Source: SCRT01 sp036379455
GTDB lineage: Bacteria; Pseudomonadota; Gammaproteobacteria; Nevskiales; Nevskiaceae
NCBI GenBank assembly: GCA_036379455.1
Contig: DASVGQ010000041.1
Location: 1-8,018 of the forward strand
Length of the DNA stretch: 8,018 nt
Direction: 5' to 3'
The position numbers and the translations under genes are program-made. Under the pieces are notes generated by a model. It searched no databases. It was given only the letters and a program-made list of their open reading frames with translations, and had not been told where the DNA came from. How positions within the stretch are numbered: position 1 is the stretch's first letter; each line of letters begins with the position of its first letter. Below are positions 1 to 6,633 of this stretch, piece after piece.

Positions 1-138
1 TCGGCCTTCGCCGGCCGCCAGACGCTCTACGAGTACTACTTCTTCGGCGACCCGATGCGCATGGCCGGCGCCTACGTCAACACCGTCGACACCTCCGCCA
101 TCCAGGAACGCATCCGCAGCTTCCTCAAGCAGGCCTGA
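1..138 (+). CDS. C-terminal end of an HpaB-like flavin-dependent hydroxylase (partial)
   Basis: Only the last 45 codons are present, open from base 1 and ending in TGA. The peptide contains GRQTLYEYYFFGDPMRMAGA, followed by a polar helix-like tail ending IRSFLKQA. The pattern GRQxLYExxYxGDPxRMAGA resembles, from memory, the C-terminal region of the 4-hydroxyphenylacetate 3-monooxygenase large-component family (HpaB and relatives). These are flavin-dependent enzymes that ortho-hydroxylate phenolic substrates using reduced flavin supplied by a separate reductase. The flavin-binding and active-site parts lie outside the window, so the substrate cannot be judged. If correct, it would place aromatic catabolism next to the transport and dehydrogenase genes downstream. 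The reading frame is secure; the family call rests on about 30 residues. Confidence 0.5.
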   Translation, partial: SAFAGRQTLYEYYFFGDPMRMAGAYVNTVDTSAIQERIRSFLKQA

Positions 139-184
139 GCCCACCCGCCGGCGTACGGCCCCGCGCGCCGCTGCGTGCATGCCG

Positions 185-201
185 CCGTCCGCGCCCGACG
201 G
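185..201 (+). terminator. Weak hairpin downstream of the partial hydroxylase gene
   Basis: CCGTC (185-189) and GACGG (197-201) form a perfect 5-bp stem around a 7-base loop, 47 bases after the stop codon. No T-run follows, so at best it is a weak or Rho-assisted end or an RNA-stabilising hairpin. Such stems are common by chance at this base composition. Confidence 0.2.
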
Positions 202-278
202 TGATCCAGTCATCCTGTCTGAAGCGAGACGCGGCTGACCGGCGTCAGGTTAAGCGCGTGTCCCAGCTTCCCGCTGGC

Positions 279-284
279 TATAGT
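279..284 (+). promoter_or_regulatory. Possible -10 box of the cytochrome c' gene
   Basis: TATAGT stands out as an A/T-rich hexamer in G+C-rich surroundings, 20 bases before the start codon. A start of transcription near 291 would leave a short leader holding the ribosome site. No convincing -35 hexamer lies 16-18 bases upstream, so this is suggestive only. The alternative is readthrough from the gene ending at 138. Confidence 0.25.
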
Positions 285-304
285 GTCCGGCAAGGGAGGG
301 CATC

Positions 305-763
305 ATGTTGCGTATTTCAAACGGAGTTGCCGCGCTCGCGGTCGGCGCGGCGCTGGCGTGCGGCGGGATCGCTGCCGCAGCAGCTGGTCCGGCCGGCGCA
401 CCGACGCCGATGGCGCTGCGGGAAATCATGGAACAGCTCGGACAGGACATGCAGGCCGTGACGGGGGCGATCGCCGTCGAGGACTGGGCGAAGGTCGCTG
501 AGCTGGCGCCGAAGATTGCCGACCACCAAGCGCCGCCGTTGGCCGAGAAGATGCGCATCCTCGCGTGGCTCAAGACCGACGCCATGAAGTTCCGTGGCTA
601 CGACCGGCAGGTGCATGGGGACGCGGAGGCCATGAGCGAAGCGGCGAAGCGCGGCGACGGCAAGGCCGTCATCGCGAACTTCGCGAAAGTGCAGCAAAGC
701 TGCCTTGCCTGCCACGAAAACTTCCGCAAGTCCTTCGTCGCGCACTTCGAGGCCAGCCCGTAG
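305..763 (+). CDS. Cytochrome c'-family protein (class II c-type cytochrome)
   Basis: Periplasmic single-haem protein of the four-helix-bundle cytochrome c' / c-556 type. Residues 1 to about 27 look like a Sec signal peptide: Arg3, then a long Ala/Gly/Val-rich stretch ending in AAAAA. The single haem-attachment site CLACH is at residues 133-137 near the C-terminus, followed by ENFRKSF, the class II arrangement. The N-terminal helix has Met42 and Met49, possible sixth haem ligands if this is a low-spin c-556 type; a cytochrome c' would be five-coordinate. The length of 152 residues fits the family. The ATG follows a good AGGGAGG site (293-299). Family roles include electron transfer and NO or CO binding; none can be assigned here. 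It stands alone on the forward strand and converges with the MFS gene. Cys19 lies in a poor lipobox context, so lipidation is unlikely. Confidence 0.88.
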   Translation: MLRISNGVAALAVGAALACGGIAAAAAGPAGAPTPMALREIMEQLGQDMQAVTGAIAVEDWAKVAELAPKIADHQAPPLAEKMRILAWLKTDAMKFRGYDRQVHGDAEAMSEAAKRGDGKAVIANFAKVQQSCLACHENFRKSFVAHFEASP

Positions 764-810
764 CGCTCGCTGATGCGGGGCTGCTTCTCACCAATCGTGT
801 GATGGCGAAT

Positions 811-828
811 GCCGGCGGTGACGCCGGC
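811..828. terminator. Hairpin between convergent genes
   Basis: GCCGGCG (811-817), loop GTGA and CGCCGGC (822-828) make a perfect 7-bp stem with a 4-base loop. It sits between the stop of the cytochrome gene and the stop of the reverse-strand MFS gene, where a two-way transcription end is expected. Neither strand has a following T-run, so it is not a textbook intrinsic terminator. Confidence 0.35.
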
Positions 829-848
829 GGTTCGCGGCAGGATGCGGC

Positions 849-2309
849 CTACCAGCTCCCGTGATGCTCGGGAATGAGCGCGACCATCGGCAGCGCCAGC
901 ACAAAGATCGCCGCAGCCGCCGCGTAGAACCACGCCTGTGCAAGCGCGCTGCCGCCGGCGCCGACGAGCAGCGCCGCGACGATCGAGACCGTGACGATCG
1001 TGCCGAGCTGAAAACACATGGTGCGCAGGGCGGCGAGCATGGAGGCGCTCTGCGGGGCGAGCTGCAGGCCGGCGTTGCGGCTGGCGGGGTCGATGGCGCC
1101 GAAGCCGATGCCGATGACGAAGGTGGATAGCGCCAGCCACGCGTACGCCGGGATGCCGACGAGCGGCGGCAGCGCCAGCAGCAGGGTGCCGACGCCGATG
1201 AGCGCCCCGCCGGCATACAGCGGTAGCCGATGGCCGGTGCGGCGCAGCGCCAGCGCCGCGATGACGGTCATCACGATGGTCGCCGCGCCTTGCGCGCTCA
1301 GCAGAGTGCCCGAGGCGAGCGTGTCGAGCGCGTAGCGTCGCGTTGCGTAGAGAGGAACGAGCGTGATCACCCCGGCCGTCGCGCCGCCGTAAAGCGCGTT
1401 GAACAGGTTGACCGCGCCGAAATCCTTCCCGTAGATGAAGCGCGGCAGGATGAAGGGACGGGCGGTGCGGCGGATATGCCGGAAGAACGCCGACAGCGCT
1501 GCGAGTGCCGCGACACACAGACCGACGAATAGGAGCGGTGCGTCGGAAGCGTGCCGATCGCTGATGGTGCTCGCCGCGAGCATGGCTGCCAGCAGCCCGG
1601 CGCCGAGCAACGCGACGCCGGGAAAATCCATTCCCGACTTTTCGTCCGCTCTCGCCTCGACGTCTCGCCGTTGGTCCGCGGGGATGTGGCGCCACGCGAT
1701 CCAGCCGATGGCTATGCCGATCGGCACGTTGATGAAGAACGCGCCGCGCCACGACCAGTACGACACGATCAATCCGCCGAGGACGGGACCGATCAACGCT
1801 CCGGTCGGAAACATGCTGCCGAGCAGGGCGACCGCGCGGTCGCGGGCGTCGCCGAAGTGGTCGACGATGATGCCGGTAGCCGATGGCGTGAAACCCGCGC
1901 CGCCGATCGCCTGCAGCGCGCGCAGCGCAATGAGCAGGTAGATATTCGATGTCAGGCCGCACAACAGCGACGCGGTGGTGAACGTGGCGAGCGACGCCAT
2001 GAAGACGCGCTTGCGTCCGTAGCGCTGGCTCAGCTTTCCGCTCACCGGCAGCATGACGACGAAGCCGAGCGAATAGGCGGTGATCGTCCAGGCCGTCCAG
2101 CCGATGGAGGTGTGCAGCCCCCGCTGCAGCGCATCGAGCGCGGTGGCGACGATCGTCGCGTCGGCCGCCATCATGAAGATGGGCACGGTCACGGCTGCGA
2201 ACAACCATCCGCGCGACGTCTGTCGTCGCTCGCCGGACGTGTGGTGCGTCGCGTGCTGGGACAAGAGGACCCTCGGGATGGGGCTGGGAGTGGCGCGCCG
2301 GCCATGCAC
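849..2309 (-). CDS. MFS exporter, DHA2 family (EmrB/QacA type, 14 helices)
   Basis: Inner-membrane proton-coupled exporter, probably of drugs, toxic aromatics or metabolites. Numbered from the upstream GTG: Asp50 with ATIVATAL in helix 1 matches the DHA2 helix-1 motif. GKLSQRYGRKRVF (91-103) is MFS motif A. LRALQAIGGAG (129-139) is the motif B region with Arg130. GALIGPVLGG (170-179) is motif C, typical of antiporters. SWRGAFFINVPIG (186-198) is characteristic of this subfamily. Further hydrophobic segments run to the C-terminus, which ends EHHGSW. The start is uncertain: the GTG at 2309 has AGGAG nine bases upstream, while a TTG at 2264 has GAGGG close upstream and gives a 471-residue protein without the polar N-terminal 15 residues. 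It is divergent from the binding-protein genes, and no regulator gene is beside it. Substrate unknown. Confidence 0.9.
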   Translation of the reverse strand: MHGRRATPSPIPRVLLSQHATHHTSGERRQTSRGWLFAAVTVPIFMMAADATIVATALDALQRGLHTSIGWTAWTITAYSLGFVVMLPVSGKLSQRYGRKRVFMASLATFTTASLLCGLTSNIYLLIALRALQAIGGAGFTPSATGIIVDHFGDARDRAVALLGSMFPTGALIGPVLGGLIVSYWSWRGAFFINVPIGIAIGWIAWRHIPADQRRDVEARADEKSGMDFPGVALLGAGLLAAMLAASTISDRHASDAPLLFVGLCVAALAALSAFFRHIRRTARPFILPRFIYGKDFGAVNLFNALYGGATAGVITLVPLYATRRYALDTLASGTLLSAQGAATIVMTVIAALALRRTGHRLPLYAGGALIGVGTLLLALPPLVGIPAYAWLALSTFVIGIGFGAIDPASRNAGLQLAPQSASMLAALRTMCFQLGTIVTVSIVAALLVGAGGSALAQAWFYAAAAAIFVLALPMVALIPEHHGSW

Positions 2310-2504
2310 GCGGCCAGGCTCCTGGGGCGTTCCGGCGCGGCGGATTCTAGACGCCGCGCGGCGGCGTTGCAGGGGGCGCGGAGCGGTGGTTGCGGCGGGA
2401 GGACTCGTCGAGCGACCGCCCCGGCGACGGACCTCGTATTGATCCGCAGACGGGCCTGCACCGCGCTATTTCGGTTCGTCCACTTTGGTGTATGTTGACT
2501 CGGG

Positions 2505-2523
2505 CCGCGGGCCCGACCCGCGG
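2505..2523 (+). promoter_or_regulatory. Strong hairpin in the leader of the first binding-protein gene
   Basis: CCGCGGG (2505-2511), a 5-base loop and CCCGCGG (2517-2523) form a perfect all-G/C 7-bp stem. It ends about 10 bases before the purine-rich ribosome-site region (AAAGGGG, 2533-2539). It could be a 5' mRNA stabiliser, an attenuator or a protein-binding palindrome. The rest of the divergent spacer (2310-2550) shows only a short A/T-richer patch at 2467-2500, including TATGTT (2491-2496), which could be a -10 box but lacks a good -35 partner. Confidence 0.4.
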
Positions 2524-2550
2524 ATAGCCAGCAAAGGGGTGGAACCAGCG

Positions 2551-3876
2551 ATGGACGACAAGACGAAGTCCGGCGGCGTGCTCGGCGCGCCGGTCACCAG
2601 GCGGCGTGTGCTGGCGGGCGCGGCGGCTGGTGGAGTCGCGATGCTGCTCGGCAGCGCGCGCGTGTTCGCCGCGGAGGACGAGGACCTGCGGATCGGTTTC
2701 ATCAGCCCGCGCTCGGGCAACCTCGGCGCCTTCGGCGCGGCCGATCCGTACATCCTGGGCCTCGGCCGCAAGGAGCTTGCCAAGGGTATCAACGTAGGTG
2801 GCAAGAACTATCGCGTCCGCTTCATCGATCGCGACACGCAGTCGAGCCCGTCGCGCGCGAGCCAGCTCGCCAACGAGTTGATCACCAAGGAGCATGTGAA
2901 TCTCATGCTCTGTACCTCGACGCCGGAAACCGTCAACCCGGTGTCGGATGCCTGCGAGGCCGCCGGCGTACCGAGCCTGGCGTCGGACTGCCCGCTGGAA
3001 TCCTTCTATTTCGGTCGCGGCGGCAAGCCCGGGCAGCCCTCGCCCTTCAAGTGGAGCTTCGACTTCAGCTTCGGGACCGAACAATTCCTCAAAGCCTACC
3101 TGTCGATGTGGGCGCAGCTGCCGACCAACCGGAAGGTCGCGGTGATGTATCCGAACGATGCCGACGGCACCGCCGTGCGCGACAACCTGGCTCCGCAGTT
3201 CGAGAAGGCGGGCTACAAGGTCATCGACCCGGGCCCGTATCAGGACGGCACGACCGACTACTCCTCGCAGATCGCGCTCTTCAACCGCGAGAACTGCCAG
3301 ATCTTCAATACCTTCCCGATTCCGCCGGACTTCAACACCTTCTGGCGTCAGGCGGCGACGCTGCACTACACGGACAAGGTCGTCATCGCGCAGATCGCCA
3401 AGACCGGCCTGTTCCCCGGCCAGGTCGAACCGTTGAGCGTGCTCGGCTACAACCTGGCGACGGCCACGTTCTGGTCGCCCGTGTTTCCCTACAAGTCCTC
3501 GATCACCGGCCACGCTTCGCAGTGGCTGGCGGATGGCTATGAAAAAGCCAGCGGCCGGCAGTGGATGCAGCAGGTGGGGGTGTCGATGGCGCTGCTCGAG
3601 GCCTGCGTCGACGTCCTGAAGGCTTCCGGGGATCCGACCGACAAGGCGAAGGTGCGTGACGCGATCGCGACGCTGGATACGGTGACCACGCTCGGTCGCG
3701 TGAACTTCAAGGCGGGGCCGTATCCGAACACGGCGACGACGCCAGAGATCGGCGCCCAGTGGGTCAAGGCCAAGCCGGGCTCCAAGTACAAGCTGGATCT
3801 GGTAACAGTCGAGCACGTCAACGATCCGGATATCCCGATCCAGCGCAAGCTGGTGCCCTACAACGGCAGGGCCTGA
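2551..3876 (+). CDS. ABC transporter periplasmic solute-binding protein, Leu/Ile/Val-type (paralogue 1)
   Basis: A periplasmic receptor delivering ligand to a LivHMGF-type importer. From the ATG at 2551 the protein has 441 residues. A Tat signal is evident: TRRRVL (16-21), a small-residue hydrophobic stretch to residue 34, and cleavage probably near Ala40-Ala41. The mature part opens with LRIGFISPRSGNL (46-58), the usual first strand and ligand loop of type I binding proteins. CTSTPETVNPVSDACEAAGVP (121-141) follows, then VAVMYPNDADG (196-206) starting the second lobe. The family fold (Peripla_BP_6) is clear. Reading could extend to a TTG at 2485, but that would bury the Tat motif deep inside and cross the leader hairpin, so 2551 is preferred; its ribosome site (AAAGGGG) is modest and rather far. 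The next gene is a close paralogue. The ligand is unknown; the neighbouring dehydrogenase suggests an alcohol or carbonyl compound rather than an amino acid. Confidence 0.92.
   Translation: MDDKTKSGGVLGAPVTRRRVLAGAAAGGVAMLLGSARVFAAEDEDLRIGFISPRSGNLGAFGAADPYILGLGRKELAKGINVGGKNYRVRFIDRDTQSSPSRASQLANELITKEHVNLMLCTSTPETVNPVSDACEAAGVPSLASDCPLESFYFGRGGKPGQPSPFKWSFDFSFGTEQFLKAYLSMWAQLPTNRKVAVMYPNDADGTAVRDNLAPQFEKAGYKVIDPGPYQDGTTDYSSQIALFNRENCQIFNTFPIPPDFNTFWRQAATLHYTDKVVIAQIAKTGLFPGQVEPLSVLGYNLATATFWSPVFPYKSSITGHASQWLADGYEKASGRQWMQQVGVSMALLEACVDVLKASGDPTDKAKVRDAIATLDTVTTLGRVNFKAGPYPNTATTPEIGAQWVKAKPGSKYKLDLVTVEHVNDPDIPIQRKLVPYNGRA
2822..2872 (+). repeat. Near-identical DNA tract shared with the second binding-protein gene (copy 1)
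   Basis: These 51 bases match 4269-4319 with a single difference (G at 2859, C at 4306); the first 37 bases are identical. The tract encodes IDRDTQSSPSRASQLA. Elsewhere the paralogues differ at many third positions even where the protein is the same. Confidence 0.85.
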
Positions 3877-3916
3877 TCGTCGCGACGTACCGGCGCCGGC
3901 GAGCTTCAGCACGTGA

Positions 3917-3931
3917 GCCGCGAGGCGCGGC
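3917..3931 (+). promoter_or_regulatory. Hairpin between the two binding-protein genes
   Basis: GCCGCG (3917-3922), loop AGG and CGCGGC (3926-3931) form a perfect 6-bp stem in the 118-base spacer. No T-run follows, so it is more likely an mRNA 3'-end stabiliser or processing point than a terminator. Binding-protein genes often have such hairpins, which keep the receptor more abundant than the membrane parts. That role here is inference. Confidence 0.3.
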
Positions 3932-3994
3932 CGGGCGGATGGTCGACGCGGGTACCGGCATATCAGACTCGATGAGCTCCGACGGAGGAGAACG

Positions 3995-5317
3995 ATGAAA
4001 AGCAGAAACGGGACGAGCGGTGTGCTGGGTGCGCCGCTGACGCGCCGCAAGGTGCTCGCCGGCGCGGCCGCAGGGGGTCTCGCGCTGGCGCTGGGAGGCA
4101 CGCGGGTGTTTGCCGCTGCGGTCGACGAGGAGATCCGTATCGGCTTCCTCAGCCCCCGTTCCGGCAACCTCGGCCTGTACGGCGAGTCCGATCCCTACGT
4201 GCTCGGGCTCGCGCGTCAGGCGCTGGAGCGCGGGCTGACGATCGGCGGGCGATCGTATCGCGTGCGGATCATCGATCGCGACACGCAGTCGAGCCCGTCG
4301 CGCGCCAGCCAGCTCGCCAGCGAGATGATCACGAAGGACCACGTCCACCTGATCCTCGCCGCTTCCACACCGGAGGTCACGAACCCGGTCGCGGATGCCT
4401 GCGAAGCCGCCGGCGTTCCCAACCTCGCGACCGAGGTGCCGTGGGAGTCCTTCTACTTCGCCCGCGGAGCCAAGCCGGGAGAGCCGTCGCCCTTCAAATG
4501 GACCTATGTATACAGCTTCGGCACTAGCCAGTTCGTGGAAGCCTACCTGTCCACTTTCGCGTCGCTGAAGACCAACCGGAAGATCGGCGTGCTGTATCCG
4601 AACGATGCCGATGGCAACGCGGTGCGCGCGAACTTGGCGCCGCAGCTCGCCAAGCACGGTTACACGATCGTCGATCCGGGTCCCTATCAGGACGGCACGA
4701 GCGATTACTCGTCGCAGATCGCGATGTTCAAGCGCGAGAAGTGCCAGATCTTCAACGCGGTAGCGCTGCCGCCGGACTTCGCGGCGTTCTGGCGGCAGGC
4801 TGCGCAGCTGCACTACACGGACGAGGTCGTGATTGCGGAGGTGGCGAAGGCCATCCAGTTCCAGACGCAGATCCAGTCGCTCGGCAGCATCGGAAGAAAC
4901 CTTTCGTGCACGACCTCGTGGTCGCCGGCCTTTCCGTACAAGTCGTCGCTGACCGGCACGACCGGCCGCGCGCTTGCCGCCGGCTACGAGAAAGCCAGCG
5001 GCAAGTACTGGAACCAGGGCCTGGGCGTGACGCTGGCGCTGATAGATGCCGGCATCGTGGCGCTGCGGCACGCTGCCGACCCGACGGATCACGGCGCCAT
5101 CCGGGACGCCATCGCCCATCTCGACACGACGACGATGATCGGTCCCTGCAACTTCCGCGACGGCCCCTACCCGAACGTCGCCATCGCGCCGCAGATCGGC
5201 ACGCAGTGGATCACGGCGCCGGCCGGCTCGAAGTTTCCGCTGGCGCAGGTGACGATCGAGCACGCCGCGGATCCGCAGGTGCCGATCGAGCACAAGCTGG
5301 TGCCCTACAACGCCTGA
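3995..5317 (+). CDS. ABC transporter periplasmic solute-binding protein, Leu/Ile/Val-type (paralogue 2)
   Basis: Tandem paralogue of the preceding gene, 440 residues, alignable end to end and by eye identical at well over half the positions. Both begin with GVLGAPxTRRxVLAGAAAGG, end in KLVPYN and carry a Tat signal (TRRKVL, 16-21) with probable cleavage around Ala40-Ala42. The fold markers are the same: IRIGFLSPRSGNL (47-59), ASTPEVTNPVADACEAAGVP (123-142) and IGVLYPNDADG (197-207). Differences fall in likely ligand-facing segments: EVPWESFYFA here versus DCPLESFYFG in the first copy, and AVALPPDF versus TFPIPPDF. This points to related but different ligands. The start is firm: GGAGGAG at 3984-3990 just before the ATG. 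The gene lies 118 bases after paralogue 1 and 94 bases before the dehydrogenase, probably in one transcript. Ligand unknown. Confidence 0.93.
   Translation: MKSRNGTSGVLGAPLTRRKVLAGAAAGGLALALGGTRVFAAAVDEEIRIGFLSPRSGNLGLYGESDPYVLGLARQALERGLTIGGRSYRVRIIDRDTQSSPSRASQLASEMITKDHVHLILAASTPEVTNPVADACEAAGVPNLATEVPWESFYFARGAKPGEPSPFKWTYVYSFGTSQFVEAYLSTFASLKTNRKIGVLYPNDADGNAVRANLAPQLAKHGYTIVDPGPYQDGTSDYSSQIAMFKREKCQIFNAVALPPDFAAFWRQAAQLHYTDEVVIAEVAKAIQFQTQIQSLGSIGRNLSCTTSWSPAFPYKSSLTGTTGRALAAGYEKASGKYWNQGLGVTLALIDAGIVALRHAADPTDHGAIRDAIAHLDTTTMIGPCNFRDGPYPNVAIAPQIGTQWITAPAGSKFPLAQVTIEHAADPQVPIEHKLVPYNA
4269..4319 (+). repeat. Near-identical DNA tract shared with the first binding-protein gene (copy 2)
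   Basis: Partner of 2822-2872, with one mismatch over 51 bases, in the same position of the paralogous reading frame. Confidence 0.85.
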
Positions 5318-5338
5318 ATTAGCCCCGCCTAGCCCCAC

Positions 5339-5364
5339 CGCGCGGAGATCAAGCAGCCCGCGCG
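5339..5364 (+). promoter_or_regulatory. Hairpin between second binding-protein gene and dehydrogenase gene
   Basis: CGCGCGG (5339-5345) and CCGCGCG (5358-5364) can pair over 7 bp around a 12-base loop. No T-run follows. It could modulate the relative amounts of receptor and dehydrogenase, but the low complexity of the stem makes chance likely. Confidence 0.25.
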
Positions 5365-5411
5365 TGCGGTGAGCGCCGTGACCGGGTTCCGAGCTCCGGA
5401 GGAGAAGCGCA

Positions 5412-6446
5412 ATGAAAGCCGTGCGTCTGCACAAGTATCACGAGTCGCCCGTCGTCGAGCAGGTGGCAGAGCCGAAGCTCGCCGGCCCCTGGGACGTGAT
5501 CGTCCGCATGGGGGCCGCGGGCCTGTGCCGCACCGACCTGCACATCATCCAGGGCCAGTTTGCGGACATGACGCAGCGAAACCTGAAGCTGCCCTACACG
5601 CTCGGGCACGAGAATGCCGGCTGGGTGGAAGCGGTCGGCAGCGCCGTGAGCAACGTCGCCGTCGGCGACACCGTCATCATGCATCCGACCATGAGCTGCG
5701 GCTTGTGCCCGGCGTGCCGGGCCGGTGACGACGCGCACTGCTCGCATTCCAGCTTTCCCGGCATGGACGTCGACGGCGGTATGGCCGAGTACCTGCGCAC
5801 GAACGCCCGCGCGGTGATCAAGCTGGATCCGAGCCTGAAGCCGCGCGACATCGCGGCGCTGGCGGACGCCGGCATCACCGCGTATCACGCCGTGCGCAAA
5901 GCGGTGCACCTGCTGCCGCCTGGTAGCCACGCCGTGGTGATCGGCGCCGGTGGCCTGGGGCACATCGGCGTGCAGGTGCTGGCGGCGATCACGGCGACGG
6001 AAATCACGGTCATCGACCGCTCCCAGGCGGCACTGGAGCTGGCGCGGCAGACCGGCGCGGATCACACGCTCGTCGCCGGTGACGACGAAGCGCTCGTCAA
6101 GCAGGTGCTGGACATCACCGGCGGCGGCGCGCAGGTGGTGTTCGACTACGTCGGGGAGCACGGGACGGAGCGGCTGTCGCCACGGCTGCTGCGCGACGGC
6201 GGGTCACAGTTCGTGATCGGCTACGGCGGCGTGGTGCAGCTGCCGACCATCGAGATCATCGGCCGCGAAATCAACGTCATCGGAAACCTGGTCGGCACCT
6301 ACGACGACCTCGTGGAGCTGATGGCGCTGACGACGCGCGGCAAGGTCAAGCTGCACACCAAGGTCTATCCGCTCGACGCGGCGCTGGACGCGATCAATGA
6401 TCTGGACCAAGGAAGCATCGTCGGCCGCGGCATTCTCGTGCCGTGA
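5412..6446 (+). CDS. Zinc-dependent medium-chain alcohol dehydrogenase, NAD-type
   Basis: Cytoplasmic oxidoreductase converting an alcohol to an aldehyde or ketone with NAD+, 344 residues, full family length. The N-terminal GroES-like domain holds the catalytic zinc ligands Cys39 (in GLCRTD) and His66-Glu67 (in LGHENAG), with Asp152 in the usual third-ligand region. The structural zinc ligands are Cys96, Cys99, Cys102 and Cys110. The Rossmann domain has VIGAGGLGHIG (176-186), and Asp202 at the end of the second strand favours NAD+ over NADP+. The pattern, including QGQF after the catalytic Cys segment and the end GSIVGRGILVP, resembles Sulfolobus-type and related secondary alcohol dehydrogenases from memory. 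The start is firm: GGAGGAG at 5398-5404, seven bases before the ATG. It follows the two binding-protein genes with no other gene between, suggesting that it acts on the imported compound or its first product. Aromatic, cyclic and aliphatic alcohols are all possible. Confidence 0.93.
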   Translation: MKAVRLHKYHESPVVEQVAEPKLAGPWDVIVRMGAAGLCRTDLHIIQGQFADMTQRNLKLPYTLGHENAGWVEAVGSAVSNVAVGDTVIMHPTMSCGLCPACRAGDDAHCSHSSFPGMDVDGGMAEYLRTNARAVIKLDPSLKPRDIAALADAGITAYHAVRKAVHLLPPGSHAVVIGAGGLGHIGVQVLAAITATEITVIDRSQAALELARQTGADHTLVAGDDEALVKQVLDITGGGAQVVFDYVGEHGTERLSPRLLRDGGSQFVIGYGGVVQLPTIEIIGREINVIGNLVGTYDDLVELMALTTRGKVKLHTKVYPLDAALDAINDLDQGSIVGRGILVP

Positions 6447-6538
6447 ACGGTTGGCGTCGGCGGCGGCTGCGCGCCTTGGCGGCCGGTCCGACCGCGAACG
6501 GATGCCCGGAGCGCGAAGCGGCGTTGACAGCTGAGGAC

Positions 6539-6569
6539 CGTATCCGGGATCGGGCCGGAGCACGTTTTT
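6539..6569 (+). terminator. Candidate intrinsic terminator after the dehydrogenase gene
   Basis: TCCGG (6543-6547) pairs with CCGGA (6555-6559) around a 7-base loop. Outer CGT (6539-6541) can pair with ACG (6562-6564) across a small internal loop, and TTTTT (6565-6569) follows at once. This is the only hairpin with a T-run I found in the window, 92 bases after the dehydrogenase stop. The stem is short and imperfect. If real, it ends the binding-protein/dehydrogenase transcript. Confidence 0.4.
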
Positions 6570-6633
6570 CTGGAACTCGCGGGCGTTGCCGGCGCTCTAT
6601 GGGCGCGTGGGTGCGCGCGGGCAGACGTCGCCA

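Noticed and set aside
598..2208. A 536-residue reverse-strand open frame overlapping the MFS gene and part of the cytochrome gene
   Set aside because: It is a frame shadow in high-G+C DNA: very rich in Arg, His and Ala, with no recognisable domain, while the overlapping MFS frame has all family motifs.
2343..2351. TCTAGA palindrome in the divergent spacer as an operator
   Set aside because: It is a six-base palindrome only, with no extension of the symmetry and no second copy near the candidate promoters.
2347..4167. A 606-residue reverse-strand open frame across the first binding-protein gene
   Set aside because: It lies antisense to a well-supported gene, is rich in Arg, and its composition reflects complementary codons. 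No ribosome site or motif supports it.
3818..5434. A 538-residue reverse-strand open frame across the second binding-protein gene
   Set aside because: Same reasoning: the antisense frame mirrors the coding bias of a Tat-exported binding protein and resembles the other antisense shadow only because the two genes are paralogues.
6524..6529. Perfect TTGACA, the consensus -35 hexamer
   Set aside because: No -10-like hexamer lies 15-19 bases downstream, and the region there falls in the terminator stem. Probably chance.
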